Assembly: GCF_028682455.1 (NCBI RefSeq)
Contig: NZ_JANHLD010000004.1
Span: 620,001 to 684,000 of the forward strand
Origin: Pseudomonas putida
GTDB lineage: Bacteria; Pseudomonadota; Gammaproteobacteria; Pseudomonadales; Pseudomonadaceae
Reading direction: 5' to 3'
Length of the DNA stretch: 64,000 nucleotides
The notes under the pieces were generated by a model. The model was not told where the DNA came from. It saw only the letters and a program-made list of their open reading frames with translations, and did no database searches. Of the stretch, positions 26,699 through 34,191 are shown one piece after another. Every line of letters begins with the position of its first letter. Positions within the stretch are counted from its first letter, which is position 1. Position numbers and translations under genes: made by a program.

Positions 26699-27487
26699 AT
26701 GACACTGATCGCAGAACCCCTGCACGCCTGCGGCCTGGTCGAATCGTCATGGGTGCGCGCCCGTGCTGCCTGCTTTGCGCGCCACACCCATGATGAGCTG
26801 GTGCTGGGCGCGAACCTTGCGGGGCACGAGCAGATCTGGCTCGACGGCAAGCACCTGGAGGTGCCGCCCGGCGCCGTGACCCTGTACAACCCATTGGCGG
26901 TGCAGGCCTCGACGTTCGGTCCGCAAGGCGTCGAATACATCAGCCTGCACCTGGACATCAACGCGCTGCAGCGCACGATGCGCGAGCACGATCTCGGACC
27001 GGGGCACGGCTGTCCTACCTTCGAGCAAGGGGTGTTGCAACAGCCTGCGCTGTACCGCTCGATCATCGACTTCGCCGGCGCTGCGACAGTGGCCGAACAA
27101 GAAGCCGCCTTATGGCAGTTGCTGGCCGAACTGTTCGAACAGCCCGCCTCGGCCAAGGGTGAACAGGCCCCTGCCATCGAGCACAGCGTGACGCTGATGC
27201 GCACCCACCTTGATCAACGCCTGACGCTCGAGCAACTGGCGCGAGCGGCGGGCCTGAGCAAATTTCACTTCGTGCGCTGCTTCAAGAAAGCGATGGGCTT
27301 GGGGCCGCTGCAGTACCACATGCAACTGCGCCTGATCGAAGCGCGCAGGCGCCTGCGTACAGGCGCGCACCCCAGGGACGTGGCGCTGGGGCTGGGCTTT
27401 TATGATCAGAGTCATTTCATCAATGCGTTCGGCCGGGTAATGGGCATCACTCCGACAGCGTACTCGGCCACGTTCCGGCGCCCCTGA
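26699..27487 (+). CDS. AraC-family transcriptional regulator
   Basis: A 262-residue regulator. The N-terminal half is a cupin-like AraC_binding domain (RHTHDELVLGANLAGHEQIWLDGKHLEVPPGAVTLYNP). The C-terminal half has two helix-turn-helix motifs (LTLEQLARAAGLSKFHFVRCFKKAMGLGPLQYHMQLRLIEARRRL and PRDVALGLGFYDQSHFINAFGRVMGITPTAY). An ATG 15 bp upstream (26684) in frame is an alternative start. It diverges from the GyrI-like gene; a CGCAT/ATGCG inverted repeat (26671-26688) in the gap might be its site. Confidence 0.92.
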   Translation: MTLIAEPLHACGLVESSWVRARAACFARHTHDELVLGANLAGHEQIWLDGKHLEVPPGAVTLYNPLAVQASTFGPQGVEYISLHLDINALQRTMREHDLGPGHGCPTFEQGVLQQPALYRSIIDFAGAATVAEQEAALWQLLAELFEQPASAKGEQAPAIEHSVTLMRTHLDQRLTLEQLARAAGLSKFHFVRCFKKAMGLGPLQYHMQLRLIEARRRLRTGAHPRDVALGLGFYDQSHFINAFGRVMGITPTAYSATFRRP

Positions 27488-27511
27488 ACAAAAGAGCCCC
27501 TTTCGGGGCTC
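27487..27511 (-). terminator. Rho-independent terminator of the 37-residue protein gene
   Basis: On the reverse strand GAGCCCCGAAAGGGGCTC is followed by TTTTGTT. The stem is 7 bp with a GAAA tetraloop. It may also slow transcription arriving from the convergent AraC gene. Confidence 0.8.
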
Positions 27512-27521
27512 CTGGAGTGTT

Positions 27522-27635
27522 TCAAGGAAGAAAACCGCTGGCTGCCGAGCGTTTGGCCCGTTTGGCGGCACGCTTTTCATCCGCGGTTTTCAGTGGCTTT
27601 TTCTTGGCCATTTTTTTTGCATCCAGACCTTTCAT
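27522..27635 (-). CDS. Small, very basic protein (37 aa)
   Basis: A 37-residue frame with good expression signals: GGAGG nine bases before the ATG and an intrinsic terminator right after the stop. The product starts MKGLDAKKMAKKKPLKTADE and continues with a Lys/Arg/Ala-rich helix, ending ASGFLP. More than a third of the residues are Lys or Arg, which suggests nucleic acid or ribosome binding, but no family is recognised. It is divergent from nothing and convergent with the AraC gene. Short length limits certainty. Confidence 0.7.
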   Translation of the reverse strand: MKGLDAKKMAKKKPLKTADEKRAAKRAKRSAASGFLP

Positions 27636-27685
27636 TTTGAAGATCCTCCGGCCGGACGGCACCTGCGCACGGGTGCCCCGACTGA

Positions 27686-28342
27686 TTATAGACCCGCTGT
27701 GGCAGCGGGCACGGCGAGGATGAATTCGCGGTAGCCAGAGGCAATCACGTAAACGGCGAAGTAGCAGAAAATCGCCGCCGAAAGCAGATACGACCAGGTC
27801 AGCAGCCGGTCACCCAACAGCCGCCCGCCGTGGCTCGCGATCAGGCACAGCGACAGGCACCAGAGCAATCCAGCGGCAAAAAAGCCGGACAGAAACAGCC
27901 CGGCGTCCATCAGGCTGCCGCCGCCGGAGCGGGAGATCAGCACGCCTCCCACCGCGGCAAACCAGAGAATCGCGCTGGGCGAAGACATGGCCAGGACAAT
28001 TCCACGGACGAACTCGCGCCAGGCCGACTCCATCACCACCTCGCCCTCCTGCACATGGCCCTCCCCGCGCCAGGCCGCCAGCAGCATCTTGACGGCAAAC
28101 CACACCAATAGCACCGAACCACCCAGCCACAACACCCAGCGTACGGTCTCGAACTGCAGCAGCACGGTCATCCCCGCCAATGCCGCCACGGCATACACCA
28201 GGTCGCCCACGCAGGTCCCCAGCCCCAGCCAGAAGCCCTGCAGAAAACCGCGCTGCATGGCCAGGGTGATCATGGCGATGTTGGCGATGCCGATGTCCAG
28301 GCAAAGGGAAAGACTCAGGAGAAAACCGTTGGAGAAGGGCAT
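27686..28342 (-). CDS. LysE-family translocator
   Basis: A 218-residue, six-helix membrane protein of the LysE/RhtB exporter superfamily. The N-terminus (MPFSNGFLLSLSLCLDIGIANIAMITLAMQRGF) and the GLGTCVGDLVYAVAALAGMTVLL segment fit the conserved first half; FVRGIVLAMSSPSAILWFAAVGG is the usual NPxxxLFW-like motif in a variant form. It should export amino acids or related solutes through the inner membrane. It stands alone, 109 bp from the dehydratase gene in the same direction. Confidence 0.88.
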   Translation of the reverse strand: MPFSNGFLLSLSLCLDIGIANIAMITLAMQRGFLQGFWLGLGTCVGDLVYAVAALAGMTVLLQFETVRWVLWLGGSVLLVWFAVKMLLAAWRGEGHVQEGEVVMESAWREFVRGIVLAMSSPSAILWFAAVGGVLISRSGGGSLMDAGLFLSGFFAAGLLWCLSLCLIASHGGRLLGDRLLTWSYLLSAAIFCYFAVYVIASGYREFILAVPAATAGL

Positions 28343-28451
28343 CGTGGATTCCGGAAACAGCGTTGAAGGCAGGCGCCATTAAAGCGGGAATGGCCTTGGC
28401 TGTATTGGAAGAAATTGCCCTGTCAAAGCCAGATAGTCGTCCAGCGCCAAA

Positions 28452-29432
28452 TCAAACGCTGCCTGCAACTGAGTTATCAGTCGCCCCCAACACCTGCGCA
28501 TACCGCTCTCTATCGACATTGGCGCCACTGAGAATCACCGCCACCTTGCGCCCGCGCTGGTGCTCACGCTCCTGAATCAGCGCCGCCAGGCCTGCGGCAC
28601 CGGCACCTTCGGCGGTGTTGTGGGTGTCTTCGTGGTAGATGCGCATGGCCTGGGCGACTTCGTCATCGCTGACCCTCATGATGCGCGCCGCGTGTTCACG
28701 GACAATGTCGAAGGCTTCGGGCACCGGCATCCGGCAGGCCATGCCGTCGGCGAAGGTGTTGGCCGTCGCCGTGGTGACGATGCGGCCCTGCTCGAAACTC
28801 TGGGCAAAGGCATCGGCTTCGGTCGAGACCACGCCGACGATTTCGGTGCGCAGGCCCAGAAGGTTGCGGGCCTGGATCAGGCCGCAGATACCCGAGCCCA
28901 TGCCTATGGGCACGTATACGCAATCCAGGTCGTGGACGGCGTCGAACAGTTCCAGTGCATAGGTGGCCACCCCGCGGACCAACTGCGGGTGGAAGGAGGG
29001 CACCATTTCATAACCATGCTGCTGGGCCTGGCGTGCCGCCTCTTCACGGGACTGGTCGAAATCGGCACCGTGTTCGATCAACTCCGCCCCCAGGGCTCGC
29101 ATTGCCGCGTTCTTTTCCCGCGAGTTGCCCTCGGGCACGACGATGATGATGGGTAGTCCGGCATTGCGCGCCGCCAGGGCCATGCTCTGCCCGTGATTGC
29201 CTCGCGTGGCGGTGACCAGCCCGCGAACGCCTGGCTTTTGCACCAGCAGCCACTGCACGTAGAGCAAGCCGCCGCGCACCTTGAAGGCACCGGTAGGTGC
29301 ATGGTTCTCATGCTTGACCCACACCTGGCAACCCAATCGCTCGGCCAGGCGTGGCCAGGCGTATTGGGGGGTGGCGGGTACACTGGCATGGACCAGACGG
29401 GCAGCTTCACGCAAGGCAGGCAGGTCGAACAT
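28452..29432 (-). CDS. PLP-dependent threonine dehydratase-like enzyme
   Basis: A 326-residue fold-type II PLP enzyme. The PLP lysine lies in HENHAPTGAFKVRGGLLYVQ (near residue 52), with the Asn loop TATRGNHGQSMALAARNAG (near 83) and the glycine loop YVPIGMGSGICGL (near 180). This resembles biodegradative threonine/serine dehydratase and hydroxyaspartate dehydratase, which form 2-oxo acids and ammonia. It lacks the C-terminal ACT regulatory domains of IlvA. Divergent to a MocR-type regulator 87 bp away, which very probably controls it. Confidence 0.88.
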   Translation of the reverse strand: MFDLPALREAARLVHASVPATPQYAWPRLAERLGCQVWVKHENHAPTGAFKVRGGLLYVQWLLVQKPGVRGLVTATRGNHGQSMALAARNAGLPIIIVVPEGNSREKNAAMRALGAELIEHGADFDQSREEAARQAQQHGYEMVPSFHPQLVRGVATYALELFDAVHDLDCVYVPIGMGSGICGLIQARNLLGLRTEIVGVVSTEADAFAQSFEQGRIVTTATANTFADGMACRMPVPEAFDIVREHAARIMRVSDDEVAQAMRIYHEDTHNTAEGAGAAGLAALIQEREHQRGRKVAVILSGANVDRERYAQVLGATDNSVAGSV

Positions 29433-29479
29433 GGAACACCTCGGTAGCAGTGGGTTTGACCTGATCCTAGCCTCGGCGC

Positions 29480-29515
29480 ATTGTATGGGCCAAACCCTAT
29501 ATTGCATGGCCAACA
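29480..29515. promoter_or_regulatory. Direct repeats, probable MocR operator
   Basis: ATTGTATGGGCCAAA (29480-29494) and ATTGCATGGCCAACA (29501-29515) are direct repeats 21 bp apart, two helical turns, in the gap between the dehydratase and the mocR-like gene. MocR regulators typically bind paired direct repeats. Confidence 0.6.
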
Positions 29516-29519
29516 ATAA
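29512..29519 (+). promoter_or_regulatory. Candidate Crc/Hfq site at the mocR-like start
   Basis: AACAATAA directly precedes the ATG at 29520 and fits AANAANAA. No Shine-Dalgarno sequence is evident here, so Hfq/Crc binding could fully decide translation. Confidence 0.4.
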
Positions 29520-30866
29520 ATGTGGACCCCTACCCTGCCCGACAACGACCAGCCGCGCTACCTGGCGCTGGTCGATGCCATTGCCGCTGCCATCGAGAGC
29601 GGCGAGCTGAAGATCGGCGAACGCCTGCCGCCCCAGCGGCGCCTGGCCTGGAACCTGGGGCTCAACCCCAGCACCACCCAGCAGGCCTACCGGGAAGCCG
29701 CTGCCCGCCACCTGGTCAGTGGCGAGGTGGGGCGCGGCACCTATGTGCTGGCCGGCAGCAAGGAAGCCACGCTGTTCCACCTCAAGCAGCGACACCTGCA
29801 ACCCGGCCTGATCGACCTGTCGACCAATATCCCGGTAAGCGACCCCGATAACCACGACATCGAGCGCACCCTGCAAGCCTTGCTGCGCGACGGCGAGGTG
29901 CGCAGCCTCGATCATTACCTGAGCGCCGAAGCGCTACTGCTGGCCCGGGTGCAAGGCGCCGCCTGGCTGGCCAATCGAGGCCTGCAATTGAACGCCAGCC
30001 AACTGCTGTTGTGCGGCGGTGCCCAGCAAGGGCTGTTCAGCCTGCTGCTGTCGCTGTGCCAGGCGGGCGAGCCGGTGTTGGTCGAAGCCCTGACCGCACC
30101 CGGCATCAAGGCCGCCTGCCGTCAGTTGCGCCTGCCACTGCACGGTGTGGCGATGGACCACCAAGGCATTCTCGCGGACGATCTGGACCGCGTCGCGCGC
30201 GCCACCGGCGCCCGGGTGCTGGTGCTCACCCCCAGCCTGCAGAACCCCACGGGTGCCTGCATGGGGCCTGCACGCCAGCAAGCCGTTGCCCAGGTGGTAC
30301 GTCGCCACGGCTTGCTGCTGATCGAAGATGATGTGTATGGCGCTTTGACCGACCAGCCGCCGCTGTGGTCGCTGCTCGACCAGCAGGGGGTACTGGTCAG
30401 CAGCCTGTCCAAGACAGTGGGTGCGGGTTTGCGCCTGGGCTGGATCGTCGCCGCCCCGCAGCTGCTGGCCAAGGTCGATCCCCACGCACGGGCAACCCAT
30501 TGGCAGGTTTCCCCGCTCAACCTGCAGATCGCCTGTCGCTGGATCGCCGATGGCACGACCGCGCGACGACTGGCCTGGCAACGCGAAGAGATGGAACAGC
30601 GCTGGCGCCTGGCACGCAAAATCCTCGGCAGTGAGCGGCTCTATAGCCAGCACCCTTCACCGCATATCTGGGTGAACTGCCCGCTACCGGCACAGACGCT
30701 GGTGCAACGCTGCAGGGCCAACGCCGTGGAGGTGGTGCCAGCTGAAGTGTTTGCGGTAAAACAGAGCGACCTGCCGGCCATTCGCATCAGCCTGTCGGCG
30801 GCCAGTAGTCGCGCTGAACTCAAACAGGGCCTTGAACGCGTGGCGCAGGCCATGGAGACGCAATGA
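29520..30866 (+). CDS. MocR-type PLP-dependent transcriptional regulator (GntR HTH + aminotransferase fold)
   Basis: A 448-residue MocR/PdxR-class regulator. The GntR winged helix is at residues about 12-75 (LVDAIAAAIESGELKIGERLPPQRRLAWNLGLNPSTTQQAYREAA). The fold-type I aminotransferase domain runs from about 100 to the end, with NPTGACM near 242, IEDDVYGAL near 268 and the PLP lysine in LSSLSKTVGAGLRLGW near 297. It probably responds to PLP or an amino acid adduct and controls the divergent dehydratase gene. Its stop overlaps the glycosylase start (ATGA). The start lacks a clear Shine-Dalgarno. Confidence 0.92.
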   Translation: MWTPTLPDNDQPRYLALVDAIAAAIESGELKIGERLPPQRRLAWNLGLNPSTTQQAYREAAARHLVSGEVGRGTYVLAGSKEATLFHLKQRHLQPGLIDLSTNIPVSDPDNHDIERTLQALLRDGEVRSLDHYLSAEALLLARVQGAAWLANRGLQLNASQLLLCGGAQQGLFSLLLSLCQAGEPVLVEALTAPGIKAACRQLRLPLHGVAMDHQGILADDLDRVARATGARVLVLTPSLQNPTGACMGPARQQAVAQVVRRHGLLLIEDDVYGALTDQPPLWSLLDQQGVLVSSLSKTVGAGLRLGWIVAAPQLLAKVDPHARATHWQVSPLNLQIACRWIADGTTARRLAWQREEMEQRWRLARKILGSERLYSQHPSPHIWVNCPLPAQTLVQRCRANAVEVVPAEVFAVKQSDLPAIRISLSAASSRAELKQGLERVAQAMETQ

Positions 30867-31486
30867 GTAGCTTCTATCGCCAGGCCGAGGACTTTCTCGC
30901 CGCCCTTGACTCCCGCTGGGCCGCGCACGTCAGTGCAATCGGCCCCTGCCAGCACAAGCCGCTGCCACACCGCGACCCTTACCAGGCGCTGGTGCGGGCC
31001 ATCGCCTATCAACAGCTGCATGTCAAAGCGGGCGATGCGATTCTGGGCAGGTTCATGGCGCTGTATCCAGGCTGCGAGTTCCCCAGCCCCGAACAGGTGC
31101 TGGCAACGACACCGGAACAACTGCGGGCCTGCGGCTTTTCCGCCAACAAGCTGGCGACTATCCAGGGCATTGCCCAGGCTAGGCTCGAGAGGGTGGTTCC
31201 GGACCATGACCAGGCCCTGATGCTGGACGATGAACAACTGATCGAACGGCTGGTCAGCCTGCGCGGCGTCGGTCGCTGGACGGTGGAGATGCTGTTGATC
31301 TATACCCTGGAGCGCATGGACATCCTGCCGGCCGACGACTTCGGCGTGCGCGAGGGCTACCGTCGTCTGCAGGGGCTCGAAACGCAGCCCAAGCGCCGGC
31401 AGATGATCGAGCTCGGCCAGGCCTGGCGCCCTTATCGCACGGTCGCCGCCTGGTACCTGTGGCGTGTGCCGAACCCACGAGTTTGA
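30863..31486 (+). CDS. DNA-3-methyladenine glycosylase II (AlkA-like)
   Basis: A 207-residue HhH-GPD glycosylase that excises alkylated bases. The helix-hairpin-helix LVSLRGVGRWTVEMLLIYTL (near residue 130) is followed by the catalytic Asp in MDILPADDFGVREGYRRL (near 155). It is shorter than E. coli AlkA (282 aa) because it lacks the N-terminal TATA-like domain. It overlaps mocR by 4 bp and precedes ada by 76 bp, so alkA and ada are probably expressed together as alkylation repair genes. Confidence 0.9.
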   Translation: MSSFYRQAEDFLAALDSRWAAHVSAIGPCQHKPLPHRDPYQALVRAIAYQQLHVKAGDAILGRFMALYPGCEFPSPEQVLATTPEQLRACGFSANKLATIQGIAQARLERVVPDHDQALMLDDEQLIERLVSLRGVGRWTVEMLLIYTLERMDILPADDFGVREGYRRLQGLETQPKRRQMIELGQAWRPYRTVAAWYLWRVPNPRV

Positions 31487-31562
31487 ACGCAAGACCCGGA
31501 GTTTTTCCAACCCTGGTCCGCTCTAACCTGAACGTATCGACCCTCATCAAGAGATTATCGGC

Positions 31563-32624
31563 ATGAGCCAGGGCAAACCCCGTATCAGCGAATCCGACCC
31601 CCGTTGGCAAGCCATGCTCGCGCGCGACCCGGCGGCCGACCGGGACTTTGTCTACGCGGTGCGCACCACGGGTGTGTACTGCCGGCCCAGCAGTGCCTCG
31701 CGACTGCCACGCATCGAGAACGTCGAGTTCTTCGCAACGCCGGCCCAAGCCGAAGCGGCCGGCTACCGTGCGAGCAAGCGCCGCGCCAGCGATCGGACAC
31801 ACCTCGCCGAACAACACCGTACCCAGGTCACCCGCGCCTGCCAGTTGATTGAAAGCGCCGAGTCGGCGCCCAGCCTCAATCAGTTGGCCGAGCAACTGGA
31901 CATGAGTCCGTTTCATTTCCACCGGGTGTTCAAGGCCGTCACCGGGGTCACGCCCAAGGCCTACGCCTCGGCCCATCGTGCTGGCAAAGTGCGTAAGCAT
32001 CTGCATCAGGCTTCGACCATCACCGATGCCCTGTACGAAGCCGGGTTCAACTCCAACAGTCGTTTCTACGAGTCCAGCAATGCGCGCCTGGGCATGACAC
32101 CGGGGGCTTTCCGCGATGGCGGCGCCAATACCGACATCCGTTTTGCCATCGGCCAATGTTCATTGGGGGCGATATTGGTGGCGCAGAGTGAACGAGGGAT
32201 CTGCGCGATCCTGCTGGGTGATGATCCGCAAGCACTGCTGCAGGACCTCCAGGACAAGTTCCCCAAGGCCAACCTGCTAGGCGGTGATGCCACGTTCGAA
32301 ACCCTGGTGGCCAGGGTGGTGGGTTTGATCGAGTCGCCTGGCATTGGCCTGGACTTGCCGCTCGACTTGCGCGGCACGGCCTTCCAGGAGCGGGTATGGC
32401 AGGCATTGCGGACGATTCCTGCGGGCACTACCGCCAGCTACGCCGAGATTGCCCAGCTGATTGGTGCCCCCAAGGCCGTTCGCGCCGTGGCCCAGGCCTG
32501 CGCCGCCAACAGCCTGGCCGTTGCCATTCCCTGCCACCGGGTGGTGCGCAGTGACGGCAACTTGTCGGGCTATCGCTGGGGGGTAGAACGCAAGCGTCAA
32601 TTGCTGGAGCGCGAGGCACCGTAG
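31563..32624 (+). CDS. ada: Ada-type regulator/O6-methylguanine-DNA methyltransferase with degenerate N-terminal zinc site
   Basis: A 353-residue protein with full Ada layout: Ada zinc domain (residues 10-80), AraC-type HTH (about 88-185, LNQLAEQLDMSPFHFHRVFKAVTGVTPKAY) and the methyltransferase domain with IPCHRVVRSDG (Cys324), RGTAFQERVWQALR and WGVERKRQLLERE. In E. coli Ada the zinc ligands are Cys38, 42, 69 and 72. Here the first is kept (Cys40) but the others are Ser44, Ser71 and Arg74. Methylphosphotriester repair and methylation-driven activation of the regulator are therefore doubtful; O6-methylguanine repair should be intact. Confidence 0.9.
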   Translation: MSQGKPRISESDPRWQAMLARDPAADRDFVYAVRTTGVYCRPSSASRLPRIENVEFFATPAQAEAAGYRASKRRASDRTHLAEQHRTQVTRACQLIESAESAPSLNQLAEQLDMSPFHFHRVFKAVTGVTPKAYASAHRAGKVRKHLHQASTITDALYEAGFNSNSRFYESSNARLGMTPGAFRDGGANTDIRFAIGQCSLGAILVAQSERGICAILLGDDPQALLQDLQDKFPKANLLGGDATFETLVARVVGLIESPGIGLDLPLDLRGTAFQERVWQALRTIPAGTTASYAEIAQLIGAPKAVRAVAQACAANSLAVAIPCHRVVRSDGNLSGYRWGVERKRQLLEREAP

Positions 32625-32704
32625 ACGACAGAGTCAGGGATCGACATTCCAGACGGTTTCGACAATAAAGCGGTATTCAGCAAACACTCGACAACAACGG
32701 TTGG

Positions 32705-32962
32705 TCAACCGTTGCTGCAACCATTGCCCATGGCGCGGTATTCAATCGTGTGGCGCTGACCTTGGTGGTCTTCATAAGTCATGGTAGCCGGCACTACTTC
32801 GCAAACATTGGGAATAGTCGACAGGCTGATGACTTTGGCGATATCCAGGTTCTGAGTGTAGTCATACTGTTCGACAGCAGGTTGCGCCGCCGCAGTGTTG
32901 ATTTCATCGGCCATGGCAAAGGAAGATACACTAACGAGGGCAAGTACCAGTAAACTTTTCAT
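32705..32962 (-). CDS. DUF2790 periplasmic protein
   Basis: An 85-residue exported protein. The signal peptide MKSLLVLALVSVSSFAMA is cleaved near residue 18. The mature part (YDYTQNLDIAKVISLSTIPNVCEVVPATMTYEDHQGQRHTIEYRAMGNGC) matches DUF2790, a small Pseudomonas family with two conserved cysteines that probably pair. Several members respond to metal or stress signals, but the function is not established. I start it at 32962 because the signal peptide begins there. Confidence 0.87.
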   Translation of the reverse strand: MKSLLVLALVSVSSFAMADEINTAAAQPAVEQYDYTQNLDIAKVISLSTIPNVCEVVPATMTYEDHQGQRHTIEYRAMGNGCSNG

Positions 32963-33247
32963 AATATAAGCCTGCAAAGCAATCAAACTAATCGATTGAC
33001 TTCATTGGCCAACAGGGGCGCGGAGAAGTTGTTATATCGAACACACGAGACATAACACGAAGTACCGATCCCACTGTTTATGTTCTGCGTGGGACAGGCA
33101 TAGTTTACAACTTGGGTTGATGGCTTTAAGCCCTAGCGCGGACAATCACTGTTACCAGAACAGTAACAATACCTGCGACCTGCTCCACTCGACACGCTGC
33201 CTGTATCGGTGTAAAAGCCCGGACCAGAGCCCCCGCAGGAGATTTCG
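32963..33247. other. 285-bp divergent intergenic region with a small inverted repeat
   Basis: AT-richer DNA carrying the promoters of the DUF2790 gene and the GNAT gene. ACTGTTACCAGAACAGT at 33148-33164 is a perfect 6-bp-arm inverted repeat with a 5-bp spacer and could be an operator. No further gene or RNA is evident. Confidence 0.45.
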
Positions 33248-33700
33248 GTGCCCTCCCTACGCTACTGTCCGCTGACCGGACCCGAACGGCCGCTGCTCAA
33301 CAAATTCTATAAAAGCCAGCATTCGCCCATGCGCGCAGCCACTGATGGGCAGCTCTGGGTCGCTCGCGCCGATGACATTGTCGCCGCCCTGTGCCTGAGC
33401 CCGGTGTCGGGAGGCCACTGGTTGACCGGCCTGTGGGTGGCCCTGCCCTGGCGCGGGCAACAAGTCGCCCGCCACCTGCTGGAAGCGGCGCTGCAAGGGT
33501 GCGAAGGATCGGTGTGGCTGTTCTGCCATCCGCAGCTGCGGCCCTTCTACCAGCGCCTGGGCTTCGAAACCAGTGAACAGTTGCCGGCAGCGCTGGCCGA
33601 GCGGCTGCTGCGCTACCAGCGCAGCAAGCCGTTGCTGGCGATGACTCGCCCTCAGTCGTCGCTGGCAGGGTCCAGGCCCGGGAATAGCACCTCGGTGTAG
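33248..33700 (+). CDS. GNAT-family N-acetyltransferase
   Basis: A 150-residue GNAT domain. The acetyl-CoA binding region is GLWVALPWRGQQVARHLLEAAL (near residues 62-83, Q/RxxGxG/A-type), followed by the late strand LFCHPQLRPFYQRLGFE. The start is GTG at 33248 after CAGGAG. Its last 49 bp overlap the end of the convergent def gene. The substrate is unknown. Confidence 0.88.
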   Translation: MPSLRYCPLTGPERPLLNKFYKSQHSPMRAATDGQLWVARADDIVAALCLSPVSGGHWLTGLWVALPWRGQQVARHLLEAALQGCEGSVWLFCHPQLRPFYQRLGFETSEQLPAALAERLLRYQRSKPLLAMTRPQSSLAGSRPGNSTSV

Positions 33701-34191
33701 CCGAACTTGTTGAAGTCATGGATACGCGAGGGGTACAGCCGTCCGATCAAGTGATCGCACTCATGCTGCACGACCCGGGCGTGAAAGCCTTCGGCCAGGC
33801 GGTCGATCACCTGGCCCTGCGGGTCGATCCCTTCATAGCGGATGCGTCGGTAACGCGGTACTACACCGCGCAGGCCCGGCACTGAAAGGCACCCTTCCCA
33901 GCCATCTTCCACTTCGGTACCCAGCGCAGTGATGACCGGATTGAGCAGGATCGTCTGTGGCACAGGCTCGGCATCGGGATAGCGTTCGCTGCGCTCGAAG
34001 CCGAAGATCACCAGTTGCAGGTCGACCCCGATCTGTGGTGCAGCCAGGCCAACGCCGCCCACATGGCGCATGGTCTCGAACATGTCGGCAATCAATTGGT
34101 CGAGTTCGGCGCTGCCGATCAGTTGCGCAGGCACTGGCGGGGCAATGCGCAGCAAGCGCTCATCGCCCATTTTCAGAATGTCACGAATCAT
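33652..34191 (-). CDS. def: Peptide deformylase (second-type copy)
   Basis: A 179-residue metallo-deformylase with all three active-site motifs: GVGLAAPQIG (near residue 46), EGCLSVPG with the metal-binding Cys (near 98), and QHECDHLIG with two metal-binding histidines and the catalytic Glu (near 142). It removes the N-formyl group from nascent proteins. It is not next to fmt, where the principal Pseudomonas def usually lies, so it is likely an accessory copy. Its first 11 bp overlap the end of the BrkB-like gene upstream, which suggests coupling. Confidence 0.93.
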   Translation of the reverse strand: MIRDILKMGDERLLRIAPPVPAQLIGSAELDQLIADMFETMRHVGGVGLAAPQIGVDLQLVIFGFERSERYPDAEPVPQTILLNPVITALGTEVEDGWEGCLSVPGLRGVVPRYRRIRYEGIDPQGQVIDRLAEGFHARVVQHECDHLIGRLYPSRIHDFNKFGYTEVLFPGLDPASDD

